From Helicobacteraceae bacterium (GTDB taxonomy: Bacteria > Campylobacterota > Campylobacteria > Campylobacterales > SZUA-545), in NCBI GenBank assembly GCA_031258155.1, contig JAIRNH010000029.1, forward strand, positions 1 to 46,868: a stretch of DNA of 46,868 bases, written 5' to 3'. Under the pieces are notes generated by a model, which had not been told where the DNA came from, ran no database searches, and worked only from the letters and a program-made list of their open reading frames with translations. The position numbers and the translations under genes are program-made. This document shows, one piece after another, positions 9,237 through 17,876 of the stretch (positions within the stretch are counted from its first letter, which is position 1; each line of letters begins with the position of its first letter).

Positions 9237-9641
9237 ATGAGAACGCGTCATGTAGAGAGATTGGTCAAAATCCTTTTGGAGCGCAAAGCTCAAATCGAGC
9301 GCAACATCCAAGACGTTCTTAAAGAGACGACGAACGCCGCGCAGGGCGAAGTGGTGGGCGACGACGCGGATTTAGCCACCTTTAGTTCCAACGCGCAAAC
9401 GGGCGCGGCGATCAGCGAACAGCAACAGCGGGAGCTTAAAGAAATTGAGCACGCGCTAAAAAAGGTAAATCAGGGAACCTTCGGCGTTTGCGAAATGTGC
9501 GGCGAACAGATTGGCATAGATCGAATGCGCGTAAAACCCCACGCGCGTTACTGCATAATCTGCCGCGAAGTCTATGAGCAGAACGCAAACGGCGCTTCAG
9601 CAAACGGATTTATCCGCGCCAGACACATTGCGAGCGACTGA
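9237..9641 (+). CDS. dksA: DksA/TraR-family zinc-finger transcription factor
   Basis: The 134-residue protein has an N-terminal helical hairpin (about 1-75), as in DksA, which enters the secondary channel of RNA polymerase and works with ppGpp. A C4 zinc finger follows, with C85 and C88 (CEMC) and C106 and C109 (CIIC). The segment TFGVCEMCGEQIGIDRM is typical of the family. The acidic loop between the helices includes GDDADLA, near where DksA carries its two tip aspartates. RBS AAGGA lies 8-12 bases upstream of the ATG. A short acid-poor tail after the finger is variable in the family. Confidence 0.88.
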   Translation: MRTRHVERLVKILLERKAQIERNIQDVLKETTNAAQGEVVGDDADLATFSSNAQTGAAISEQQQRELKEIEHALKKVNQGTFGVCEMCGEQIGIDRMRVKPHARYCIICREVYEQNANGASANGFIRARHIASD

Positions 9642-9756
9642 TCGACCGCTACGCTTTTGGCGGCGCGGAAAAGGTCGCGTTTTTGGCGACGATCGATAGA
9701 TCGCAAAATCGTAAAACGCGAATATTTTATTTACGCGCTTTAGCTAAGATCGCGGC

Positions 9757-10431
9757 ATGAAAACCATCGCCGTAATTCCCGCTAGAGGCGGCAGCAAACG
9801 CATAGAGCGCAAGAATATCCGATCGTTTTGCGGCAAACCTATTATCGCCTATTCGATCGAGGCGGCTATAGATAGCGCGGTTTTCGACGAGGTGATCGTA
9901 TCGACGGACGATCTAGAGATCGCAAACGTTGCCAAAACGCTAGGCGCGAGCGTTCCATTTACGCGCCCGACCTCTCTTAGCGACGATTTTGTCGGGGTCG
10001 TTCCCGTCGTCGCGCACGCTATAGAGGCGGTTGGCGGCGCTAATCGCGCTTGCTTGATCTACGCCACCGCGCCGTTTATATCCGCAAGCGATCTAAAAGA
10101 GGCTAAGCGAGCGCTTGGCGATAACGATTTTGTCCTGTCGATCGCCGCTTTTGAGGCGCCGATCTTTCGCGCGTTAAAAACGGACGAGAGCGGGCGGATA
10201 AGCTCGATTTGGCGCGAATACGAACAGACGCGATCGCAGGATTTGCCCCAAGCCTTTCACGACGCGGCGCACTTTTGCTTCGGTCGCGCCGAAGCGTTTC
10301 TGGAGGGCAGATCGATCTTTAATTCGCGGACGATAGGTTACCTAATCGACAAAAGGCGCGTTCAAGATATAGACGATCAATCGGATTGGCGGCGCGCGGA
10401 GGCGATGTTCAGGGCGCTTGCTTGCGCGTAG
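9757..10431 (+). CDS. pseF: Pseudaminic acid cytidylyltransferase
   Basis: The 224-residue enzyme activates pseudaminic acid with CTP to give CMP-Pse. The N-terminal nucleotide-binding motif is VIPARGGSKRIERKNI (about residues 6-21), and the body (IYATAPFISASDL, FHDAAHFCFGRAEAFL) matches PseF more closely than NeuA or KdsB. It is followed directly by pseG and pseI, which fixes the pathway. The start has no clear ribosome site: a TAAGAT element ends six bases before the ATG. The pathway genes pseB, pseC and pseH are not in the window. Confidence 0.9.
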   Translation: MKTIAVIPARGGSKRIERKNIRSFCGKPIIAYSIEAAIDSAVFDEVIVSTDDLEIANVAKTLGASVPFTRPTSLSDDFVGVVPVVAHAIEAVGGANRACLIYATAPFISASDLKEAKRALGDNDFVLSIAAFEAPIFRALKTDESGRISSIWREYEQTRSQDLPQAFHDAAHFCFGRAEAFLEGRSIFNSRTIGYLIDKRRVQDIDDQSDWRRAEAMFRALACA

Positions 10432-11483
10432 CGATCCGCGTCGATAGCTCCGTTCAAATCGGCTACGGGCATCTATCGAGAACGCTAAATATCGCGCGGG
10501 AGCTTAGATCGCGCGGGAGCGAGGTCTGCTTTATCTGCCGCGATCTAGACCTAAACGGCTTGCATTGGATCGAGGCTGCCGGCTTTAGGGCGCTCGTTCT
10601 ACCGCGCCCCTTAACCGTTTTCGCGCCTATCGATCCAAACCCCAAGCGCTTGGCGTGGCTTGGCGTCGCGCTAGAGGAGGAGATCGCCCAAAGCAAGGCG
10701 GCGCTAAAAAAACTTGGCGGCGCGGATTGGCTTTTGGTCGATTCCTACGCGCTGGATTACCGCTACGAAAAAGCCGCGCGGGAGTTTTGCCGCCAGATCG
10801 CCGTTTTGGACGATCTAGCCGATCGCGCCCACGAAGCCGATCTGCTCATAGACGGCGCCTATATGCGAGATAGCGGCGACTACCGATCGCTATTTGGCGG
10901 AAAACCGCTGTGCGGCGCGAAGTATCTGCCGTTAAACTTGGATTACGGACGCTATCGCGCGTTGGCGCTGCCGCGCCGATTCCCGCCGAAAACGATTCTG
11001 ATCGCCGCGGGCGGGATCGACGCGGCGAATCTAACCAGCGCGGCGCTTAACGCGATCGCCGAAAGCCGCTTTTCAAACGCCGCGATCGTCGCGGTTTTGA
11101 GCGCGCGCGCGCCGCATATCGCCTCGAATAAGAGGCTATCGCGCGAGCTTGGGCTGAAGGTCGATTGGCGTTTGGACGCGAGCGACATACCGCTTTTGAT
11201 CTTGCGAGCCGATCTCGGCATGGGCGCGCTCGGCATGGGCGCATACGAGCGCGCCTGCCTCGCTCTGGCGTGCGTTACGATCGCGGCGGCGGACAATCAG
11301 CGCGAAAATCTTTTAAGGCTTAGCGCGGCTGGCGCGGTTATCGCCGAGGAGTCTTTCGCGAAAGCGTTGGAGTATTTAGACGAGGCGCGAGTAAGAGCGT
11401 GCGAACGGGCGGCGTTTGATATATGCGACGGCTTGGGCGCGGCGAGAATTTGCGACGAGATGGAAAGCGCGGCTTTGCGATAA
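10422..11483 (+). CDS. pseG: UDP-sugar hydrolase of pseudaminic acid synthesis
   Basis: PseG removes UDP from UDP-2,4-diacetamido-2,4,6-trideoxy-beta-L-altrose. I choose the TTG at 10422, which overlaps the end of pseF by 10 bases. It gives an N-terminus RVAIRVDSSVQIGYGH with the conserved His at position 17, as I recall for the catalytic His of Campylobacter jejuni PseG. An ATG at 10386 in the same frame would add 12 residues of non-family sequence and a 46-base overlap. The GT-B-like fold continues to the end, with LIAAGGIDAANLTSAAL and a C-terminal EERACLAL-like segment (YERACLALACVTIAAADNQ). The length of 353 is normal. Confidence 0.88.
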   Translation: MRVAIRVDSSVQIGYGHLSRTLNIARELRSRGSEVCFICRDLDLNGLHWIEAAGFRALVLPRPLTVFAPIDPNPKRLAWLGVALEEEIAQSKAALKKLGGADWLLVDSYALDYRYEKAAREFCRQIAVLDDLADRAHEADLLIDGAYMRDSGDYRSLFGGKPLCGAKYLPLNLDYGRYRALALPRRFPPKTILIAAGGIDAANLTSAALNAIAESRFSNAAIVAVLSARAPHIASNKRLSRELGLKVDWRLDASDIPLLILRADLGMGALGMGAYERACLALACVTIAAADNQRENLLRLSAAGAVIAEESFAKALEYLDEARVRACERAAFDICDGLGAARICDEMESAALR

Positions 11484-11506
11484 TGCGGATATTTGGAGCG
11501 GACTAA

Positions 11507-12544
11507 ATGATCATAGACGAGCGCAAAATCGGCGGCGGCGCGCCGCCCTATATCGTAGCGGAGCTAAGCGCCAATCACGCCGGATCGCTGGAGAACGCGC
11601 TGGCGGCGATCGACGCGGCGAAGGCGGCGAACGCCGACGCGGTAAAGATACAGACCTACGAGCCGGACACGCTCACAATCGACTGCGATAAAGAGGATTT
11701 TCTTATTCGCGGCGGTTTGTGGGACGGCAGAACGCTTTACGATCTCTACCAAGAGGCTTGCACGCCGTTTGCGTGGCATAAGGCGCTCTTTCAGCGCGCA
11801 AAAGAGATCGGCATTACGCTTTTTAGCGCGCCGTTTGACGCGAGTTGCGTCGATCTGCTTGAAAGTCTAAACGCGCCCGCCTACAAGATCGCCTCGTTTG
11901 AGATAGTCGATTGGGAGCTGATCGCGGCGGCGGCGAAAACCGCAAAACCGCTGATTATCTCTACGGGAATGGCGAGCGAAGCCGAGATCGGCGAGGCGCT
12001 GGAGATCGCGCGGACAAACGGCGCGGAGTCGATCGCGCTTTTGCACTGCGTCAGCGAGTATCCCGCGCCGATCGAGGCGGCAAATACGCGATCGATTCTG
12101 TATCTAAAAAAGCGTTTTGGGGTTGAAGTAGGGTTATCGGATCACACGCTTGGGCTTAGCGCGGCGATCGCGAGCGTCGCCTTAGGCGCGGCGCTGATCG
12201 AAAAGCACTTTACGCCAGATCGCGATTTAGCGTCGCCCGATAGCGCGTTCTCTATCGATCCAGAAGGGTTGCGCGCTTTGAAACAAGCGGCGATCGAGGC
12301 GTGGAAAACGTTAGGCGTAGAGGGGGTTAAACGCGCCGAAAGCGAGATGAAAAATCTTGTTTTTCGCCGTTCAATTTACGCCGTGAAAGATATAAAAAAG
12401 GGCGAATTTTTTACGCGCGAGAACGTTAGAGTTATTCGTCCGGGCTTTGGTCTGCCGCCTAAAAATTTAAGCGCGCTACTTGGCAAAACCGCGCTATTTG
12501 ACATAGAGCGCGGAGAGGCTATCAAGGAAGAAATGGCGCGATGA
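11507..12544 (+). CDS. pseI: Pseudaminic acid synthase
   Basis: The 345-residue enzyme condenses 6-deoxy-AltdiNAc with phosphoenolpyruvate to make pseudaminic acid. It has the NeuB-type TIM barrel (IVAELSANHAGSLENAL, VKIQTYEPDTLT, YKIASFEIVDW, GLSDHTLG) and a C-terminal SAF (antifreeze-like) domain from about residue 285 (RRSIYAVKDIKKGEFFT). Its EPDTLTIDC segment is typical of PseI rather than NeuB. The stop overlaps the waaF start (ATGA), so sugar synthesis and heptose transfer share one transcript. Confidence 0.92.
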   Translation: MIIDERKIGGGAPPYIVAELSANHAGSLENALAAIDAAKAANADAVKIQTYEPDTLTIDCDKEDFLIRGGLWDGRTLYDLYQEACTPFAWHKALFQRAKEIGITLFSAPFDASCVDLLESLNAPAYKIASFEIVDWELIAAAAKTAKPLIISTGMASEAEIGEALEIARTNGAESIALLHCVSEYPAPIEAANTRSILYLKKRFGVEVGLSDHTLGLSAAIASVALGAALIEKHFTPDRDLASPDSAFSIDPEGLRALKQAAIEAWKTLGVEGVKRAESEMKNLVFRRSIYAVKDIKKGEFFTRENVRVIRPGFGLPPKNLSALLGKTALFDIERGEAIKEEMAR

Positions 12545-13515
12545 AATTTTTGATCGTTGCGCCAAGTTGGATCGGCGATATGGTAATGGCGCAAACCCTT
12601 TTCAAAGCGCTGAAAAATCGCTATGGCGCGGATACGATAATCGACGTTGCCGCGCCAAAGTGGGCGCTGGATATTTGCAAGCGAACGAGCGAGGTGGGAG
12701 AGATTATCCGTTTAGATATAAAACACGGGGAGTTTGGGTTAAAAAAACGCCGCGATCTGGGCAGAGAGCTACGATCAAGGCGTTACGATCGCGCCATAGT
12801 TGTGCCGATCACATTCAAATCGGCGCTGATTCCCTTTTTCGCGCGTATTCCAATTCGTAGCGGTTTGCTAGGCGAAATGCGTTTTGGGATTATCAACGAC
12901 ATAAAAAAAACGCGGAGCAAAAAACCTTCGATGGTAGAAAAATATCTGGCGCTAGACGATATAACCGAGGCGCCGCTCTTTCCCTCGCTCTTAATCGATC
13001 GGCATAACCGCCAAAGAGCGCTAAGAGAGCTTGACCTTGATACGACAAAACCGATTACCGCGCTATTTGTCGGAGCGGAATACGGCGAGGCAAAGCGTTG
13101 GAGCTATGAAAAGTTTGGCGAATTAGCCAATATGTTAATCGCGGATAATCGCGCCGTTTGGATATTTGGATCGTCGAAGGATTGCGAAAGGGGCGCTAAG
13201 ATAAAGGCGATCGCGCCGAAGGCAATAGACCTGTGCGGCAAAACGACGATCGCCGACGCGATCGATTTAATATCGTTGGCGCAAACGGCGGTTTGCAACG
13301 ATAGCGGACTTATGCATATCGCCGCCGCCGTCAATACGCCAATTGTCGCTATCTACGGCTCCTCCGCGCCCGATTATACGCCGCCGCTAACCGATAAAAA
13401 AACAATCGTTTCGCTTAATCTTCCCTGTTCGCCATGCTTTAAGCGAATTTGCCCGTTTGGGCATACCAACTGCCTTAATAATATAAGCGCCGAAACGGTC
13501 TATCAATGCATATAA
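12541..13515 (+). CDS. waaF: Lipopolysaccharide heptosyltransferase II
   Basis: The 324-residue GT9 enzyme adds the second heptose to the inner core on the cytoplasmic face of the inner membrane. The N-terminus (FLIVAPSWIGDMVMAQTLF) is diagnostic of WaaF, and the donor site shows VCNDSGLMHIAAAVNTPIVA followed by YGSSAPDYTPP, also WaaF-like. A C-terminal Cys cluster (CSPCFKRICPFGHTNC) is common in this family. It overlaps pseI by four bases and the next glycosyltransferase by ten. Seeing it directly behind pse genes is unusual compared with pathogenic relatives, where waaF sits in the LOS locus. Confidence 0.9.
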   Translation: MKFLIVAPSWIGDMVMAQTLFKALKNRYGADTIIDVAAPKWALDICKRTSEVGEIIRLDIKHGEFGLKKRRDLGRELRSRRYDRAIVVPITFKSALIPFFARIPIRSGLLGEMRFGIINDIKKTRSKKPSMVEKYLALDDITEAPLFPSLLIDRHNRQRALRELDLDTTKPITALFVGAEYGEAKRWSYEKFGELANMLIADNRAVWIFGSSKDCERGAKIKAIAPKAIDLCGKTTIADAIDLISLAQTAVCNDSGLMHIAAAVNTPIVAIYGSSAPDYTPPLTDKKTIVSLNLPCSPCFKRICPFGHTNCLNNISAETVYQCI

Positions 13516-14540
13516 CGCATATTAACTTAGCGCGCGGTTTTCGCGGCGGCGAGAGACAGACGGAACTACTGATCAAAGAACTTGCCAAAACGGATATAAA
13601 GCAAACGCTAGTTTGCCGTAAGGATTCGCCTATGATCGAGCGGTTAAAAGATATACAGTCGCTTGAGTTTCGTTTTGCCAACTATTTTTTTAGCGGGCAT
13701 TTACGCGCGAAAAAATGCGATCTGTCGCACGCGCACGACGCAAAAGCGGCGCGGTGGGCTTGGATAGAAAATTTGCTTAGAAAAACGCCGTATATTATCA
13801 CGCGCCGCGCTCTCAACGCCATAAAACCAAGAACGTTAAAAGGGACGTATAAAAAAGCGCGAAAAATCGTAGCGATCTCCAAGGCGATCGAAAGGGGTAT
13901 TAAAAGCCAAGACGAATCGATAAACACGATCGTTATCGCCTCCGCCGCTAGCGATCTAACGCCCGATAAAACGCGGACAGAGCGGATCAAAAAACTTTTT
14001 GAAGGCAAGAAAATTATCGGCTCGATCGGCGCGTTAGCCGATCATAAAGGTCATAGCTACCTAATCGACGCGGCGCGTATGATCGCTCGCGGCGATCTCG
14101 CGTTTGTGGTGGTTGGCGACGGCGCGGACGAAGAGAAATTGAAAAAGCGCGCCGAAGGTCTGGATAACTTTCATTTTGTAGGCTTCAAAACTAATGTGGC
14201 GGATTATATCGCGGCGTTCGATCTCTTTGTTTTTCCCTCTTTGCAAGAGGGACTTGGATCGACGCTAATCGACGTTATGCGTATAGGCGTTCCTATTATC
14301 GCGTCAAACGTAGGCGGCATACCCGAACTGATAGAGGATAACATAACAGGTTTTTTAACGCCGCCAAAAGACGCGGCGGCGATAAAAGAGGCGATCGAAA
14401 AAGCGCTAAATCGCGATCTAAGCGCGATAGTCCAAGCCGCTCAAAAAAAATCATATAATTTTACGCCCGAAAATATGGCAAAAAGATATATTGAACTTTA
14501 TCGCTTAATAGTAAGCGATCAACGTCGAGAGAGTAAATGA
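13506..14540 (+). CDS. Glycosyltransferase family 4
   Basis: The 344-residue GT-B enzyme has a short N-terminal GT4 start (HITHINLARGFRGGERQTELL) and a C-terminal donor domain with GSIGALADHKGHSYLIDA, DLFVFPSLQEGLGSTLIDVM and IPELIEDNITGFLTPP. These are the EX7E-type features of retaining GT4 enzymes. It overlaps waaF by 10 bases and ends in ATGA with the deacetylase, so it is probably an LPS core transferase. The sugar specificity cannot be read from the sequence. Confidence 0.85.
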   Translation: MHITHINLARGFRGGERQTELLIKELAKTDIKQTLVCRKDSPMIERLKDIQSLEFRFANYFFSGHLRAKKCDLSHAHDAKAARWAWIENLLRKTPYIITRRALNAIKPRTLKGTYKKARKIVAISKAIERGIKSQDESINTIVIASAASDLTPDKTRTERIKKLFEGKKIIGSIGALADHKGHSYLIDAARMIARGDLAFVVVGDGADEEKLKKRAEGLDNFHFVGFKTNVADYIAAFDLFVFPSLQEGLGSTLIDVMRIGVPIIASNVGGIPELIEDNITGFLTPPKDAAAIKEAIEKALNRDLSAIVQAAQKKSYNFTPENMAKRYIELYRLIVSDQRRESK

Positions 14541-15484
14541 ACGGATATTTTGTTATATCGCTCGATTTTGAGCTAATGTGGGGCGTGCGCGAAAACAGAT
14601 CGATAGCAAGCTACGGCGACGCGATTTTAGGCGTGCATAACGCTATGCCTAAAATGCTTGATATTTTTGATAAATATGGGATCAAAGCGACCGTTGCGGC
14701 GGTTGGATTTCTGTTTCTTAGCAACAAAGAGGAACTATTAGCGCGCGCGCCGTCTATTTTGCCAGATTACGCCGACCAAAAAGTTTCTCCTTATGGCGCG
14801 TATATCGATAATCTGAAAAACGGCAAGGAGGATCGCTATCATTTTGCGCCGCAAATTATCGACGATATAAAAAAGCGCGATCATCACGAGATCGCCACGC
14901 ATACGCTCTCGCACTACAACGCGCTTGCGCGAGGACAAACGATAGATAGTTTTCGCGCCGATCTAACGGCGGCGATTAAGATCGCCAATGAAAAAGAGAT
15001 ACCTATAAGCTCTATCGTATTTCCAAGAAATCAGTGCAATCTAGATTATTTACAAGTTTGCAAAGAGCTGGGGATTATCTGTTATCGCGGCAGAGATCGT
15101 TACGCGAAAAATAAGATATTGCGCGATATAAATCGATATATTCCGCTCTTTAACGATCGCCCTTACCCCGTCGAGGATATTTTCGGCGGCGAGATTATCA
15201 ATATATGGGGAAGCGAACACTGGAAAGCGAATATCAAATCGCGCGGATTGTTTAATAGCGTTAGCGCAAATATGAGGCTTGAGCGCGTAAAGAAAACAAT
15301 GTTGTGCGCCGCCAAAAATAATCTTATATATCATATTTGGTATCACCCGCACGAGTTTGGACGATTTACGGACGAAAAATTAAAGATATTAGATCGATTA
15401 TGCGCCCGCTATAAACGCTTAAACGAAACATACGGTTTTGAGAGCGCGACGATGAGCGGGTTAGCCAAAAAGACGGGCGCTTAA
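14537..15484 (+). CDS. Polysaccharide deacetylase family protein (NodB/CE4)
   Basis: The 315-residue protein starts with VISLDFELMWG, the CE4 motif with the catalytic and metal-binding Asp, and has the metal-binding motif EIATHTLSHYN (H-x3-H type). It lacks a signal peptide, so it is probably cytoplasmic and may remove an N-acetyl or formyl group from a glycan or lipid-linked sugar. It is coupled to the upstream GT4 (ATGA). Its stop overlaps the stop of the convergent minus-strand gene (TTAA at 15481-15484). Confidence 0.8.
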   Translation: MNGYFVISLDFELMWGVRENRSIASYGDAILGVHNAMPKMLDIFDKYGIKATVAAVGFLFLSNKEELLARAPSILPDYADQKVSPYGAYIDNLKNGKEDRYHFAPQIIDDIKKRDHHEIATHTLSHYNALARGQTIDSFRADLTAAIKIANEKEIPISSIVFPRNQCNLDYLQVCKELGIICYRGRDRYAKNKILRDINRYIPLFNDRPYPVEDIFGGEIINIWGSEHWKANIKSRGLFNSVSANMRLERVKKTMLCAAKNNLIYHIWYHPHEFGRFTDEKLKILDRLCARYKRLNETYGFESATMSGLAKKTGA

Positions 15485-15852
15485 TAGGCTTCGTAACTTT
15501 TTTCCTCTATTAGCGACGAGTTTGTTTGTAGGTTGATCTTCTTTTTTATCTCCGCTCTGCGATCGTTATTTACATATACCGATCGCGCAAGGTCGATAAA
15601 GCGATCGCCAAACTCTTTTTTTCGCTCGTACTCGCGGATTTCATCTTCTATCGCCCACAGATCGGCATTAGTTTTTAATAGCTCCAAATATAGCGGATCG
15701 TTTTGCGATATAATATCTTTTGCCGCATTTTCTAAAATCGCTAACTCTTTGCGTATATTTGTCAGCTTGCCCTCGTCTTTTACGCGCTGCGATTTTATGA
15801 CTAATATGGTCAGTTTATCTACAATTTCCCCGTTGCTAACCTCAATGTTCAT
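15481..15852 (-). CDS. DUF6165-like protein, function unknown
   Basis: This is a small all-helical protein of 123 residues starting MNIEVSNGEIVDKLTILVIK, followed by KLTNIRKELAILE and then LWAIEDEIREYE. From memory this matches the DUF6165 pattern, which is often found inside LPS gene clusters. No catalytic motif or membrane segment is visible. It overlaps the end of the upstream GT9 gene by four bases (ATGA), so it is the last gene of the 19.6-15.5 kb minus-strand operon. A helper role in core glycan synthesis is plausible but inferred only from position. Confidence 0.7.
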   Translation of the reverse strand: MNIEVSNGEIVDKLTILVIKSQRVKDEGKLTNIRKELAILENAAKDIISQNDPLYLELLKTNADLWAIEDEIREYERKKEFGDRFIDLARSVYVNNDRRAEIKKKINLQTNSSLIEEKSYEAY

Positions 15853-16793
15853 CTGCTATCCTTTTTCTTAAGTTGCGATAAGCACGCGTCGATTACCGTT
15901 TGCGGCTTGACGCCCTCCTCGATCTGAAAGGCGATATGCCCGCTTTGCGTCCAATTTGAGGCGCGAACAACGGAAAAAACCGTAACTGTGGCGATCCCAG
16001 CCGCGACGCTTAGATGTTTGTTTCCGCCGTCAACGCCAACGTAAAGCGAGCGCCGCTCTAATATCGCTCTTAACTCTTGAATATTTGGTATCTCATAGTC
16101 GATTATCGCGCCATCGCGCCGCTTTAACCGCTCATAAACGACCTTTGCTATCGGTTTTTCGCCCGGTCCATATACAAACCAGAGTTTATGCCCCGCCTCG
16201 ATTAAAGCGTCGCCGACATTAATCCAAAAAGCGGGGTCGATCAGCTTGTATTCGCGCCGCGAAACCACGCAAAAAGCGATTGTATTATCGCCAAAATTAT
16301 ATTTTTCGGTAAATTCAAGCGCTTTTTTTCGCGCTTCGTCGTTCGTGAAAAACTCGATTTTATCGTCGTTTATATCGCCGCCTAAGTGCGCGATCAAGCG
16401 GTTTTTTGAGCGCGCCGCATACTCGCCCTCGCTCAAAGCTACGCGGCGGGTATAGGCGAAACGGCGATAGCGAAAGTCAAAGCCTATTCGCTCCTTGGCG
16501 CGGCTCGCAAAAGCGATTTGCGCGCTTTTTGGATTGGAAAAAAAGTCGATAGTTATATCAAAACGCTCTCGATAAACTCGCCAAAGCAGCTTAATAAACG
16601 CCAATGCGGAAAATTTACGCGGAATAATCCATAGCCTTGATATACGCGGGTTATTTTGATAAACGTTCGCGCCAAGCTCCTCGCTCATAAACGCGATCTC
16701 GGCTTGCGGGTATATCGCGCGAAGCTGTCTAACGGCGGGCGTAGTCGCCATTACGTCGCCCAACTGCCTTAGCTGAATGCACAAAATCTTCAT
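15849..16793 (-). CDS. Glycosyltransferase family 9 (heptosyltransferase-like)
   Basis: The 314-residue protein starts with ILCIQLRQLGDVMATTPAVRQL, the GT9 signature. It has the C-terminal donor-binding region around YVGVDGGNKHLSVAAGIATVTVF, where the usual D-S-G is replaced by D-G-G. That change is seen in distant GT9 members, so the sugar donor may not be ADP-heptose. It abuts the upstream GT4 directly (no gap) and overlaps the DUF6165-like gene. It belongs to the inner LPS cluster. Confidence 0.85.
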   Translation of the reverse strand: MKILCIQLRQLGDVMATTPAVRQLRAIYPQAEIAFMSEELGANVYQNNPRISRLWIIPRKFSALAFIKLLWRVYRERFDITIDFFSNPKSAQIAFASRAKERIGFDFRYRRFAYTRRVALSEGEYAARSKNRLIAHLGGDINDDKIEFFTNDEARKKALEFTEKYNFGDNTIAFCVVSRREYKLIDPAFWINVGDALIEAGHKLWFVYGPGEKPIAKVVYERLKRRDGAIIDYEIPNIQELRAILERRSLYVGVDGGNKHLSVAAGIATVTVFSVVRASNWTQSGHIAFQIEEGVKPQTVIDACLSQLKKKDSR

Positions 16794-17873
16794 TTACCGC
16801 TTAGCTATTTCCACAAAATAGGCTTCGGTATTTTTTACCATACGCTCCTGCGTGTGCCGCTCCAAAAATCGTTTGTAAGCGTTATCGCCAATCCGCTTAC
16901 GCAAAACGGGATCGTCAAGCAGACGTTCGGTTATTTCATAAACGGCTTTCTCGTCGTTTGGCTCTACAAGATAGCCGTTGTAACCGTCGGTAATGCCTTC
17001 GGGAATACCGCCGATATTTGCGGCGATTACGGGTTTGCCCGCCGCCATATACTCTATGATAGTAAAAGGAAAAGAGTCGGCGGAGCTAATCAAATAGCCA
17101 ATATCATAAAGGGCGGCAAACAATAACGGTTCTTTAGCGTATCCCGCGAATATAACTTTTTCTCCCAGTTTCAACGCTTCAACCTGCGCTTTCAACGCCG
17201 ATTCTTCGCCGCCGCTACCGGCGATTATTAGCTTTATATTTTCGCGTTTTATTAATAATTGAGATAGAACGTCGATTACAAAATCTATTCGCTTTCCTTT
17301 GACAAGCCTTGCCGTAACGCCAAGCGTTAGATCATCTTTTTTTACGCCTAATTTATCTTTAAGCGCGTCAATCTCCGCTTGCGTATATTTTTCTTCTTTC
17401 ACGCCGCTGTAAATTACTTTAACGGGCGTTTTTAGCCAAGGATTGCGTCTGCGCGATTCGTCGATCACCTCCGCGCTGGTGCATATGCCATATTTAACAA
17501 ACCATTGATGAATCAAACGGCTTTTAGTTTTGCTCGGATCAATATCCATGTCGCCTCCGATGCGCCTGAGGAGCGGAATGCCCAGCGCCCTACACGCGGG
17601 TCCAACCGCAAGCATATCTTTGTCGATATTTGCGACTACTAAATCGATTTTACGCGCTTTGCATAATCTGAAAAATAAAAATTGCGTTACGGGGTTGAAA
17701 TCAAATCCGTAGTTGATGCGCTTTTGCTCGACTGATACGCCTAGATCGGGCGAATTTTTTGATGTTACTAATGTAACGTTGTGCCCAACCCGCGCAAGGT
17801 GGTTAATAACGCTTTTTGCCCAAGTGTTAATTCCCCCCCAGTTCCTTTTAGAGAGCGCAAATAGTATATTCAT
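16794..17873 (-). CDS. Glycosyltransferase family 4
   Basis: The 359-residue GT-B enzyme has N-terminal ILFALSKRNWGGINTWAKSV. Its C-terminal half has LGVTARLVKGKRIDFVIDVL, IIAGSGGEESALKAQVEAL and SFPFTIIEYMAAGKPVIA with IGGIPEGITDGYNGYLVEP. These are clear GT4 donor-site motifs with the E-x7-E arrangement. It lies between a GT2 and a GT9 gene with 0-3 base gaps, so it should act in the same glycan. The acceptor and sugar are unknown. Confidence 0.87.
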   Translation of the reverse strand: MNILFALSKRNWGGINTWAKSVINHLARVGHNVTLVTSKNSPDLGVSVEQKRINYGFDFNPVTQFLFFRLCKARKIDLVVANIDKDMLAVGPACRALGIPLLRRIGGDMDIDPSKTKSRLIHQWFVKYGICTSAEVIDESRRRNPWLKTPVKVIYSGVKEEKYTQAEIDALKDKLGVKKDDLTLGVTARLVKGKRIDFVIDVLSQLLIKRENIKLIIAGSGGEESALKAQVEALKLGEKVIFAGYAKEPLLFAALYDIGYLISSADSFPFTIIEYMAAGKPVIAANIGGIPEGITDGYNGYLVEPNDEKAVYEITERLLDDPVLRKRIGDNAYKRFLERHTQERMVKNTEAYFVEIAKR

Positions 17874-17876
17874 CGC

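Noticed and set aside
9745-9757. Leaderless start of pseF with TAAGAT as -10 box
   Set aside because: The spacing to the ATG would allow it, but there is no -35 box and one hexamer is weak evidence, so it is not listed as a feature.
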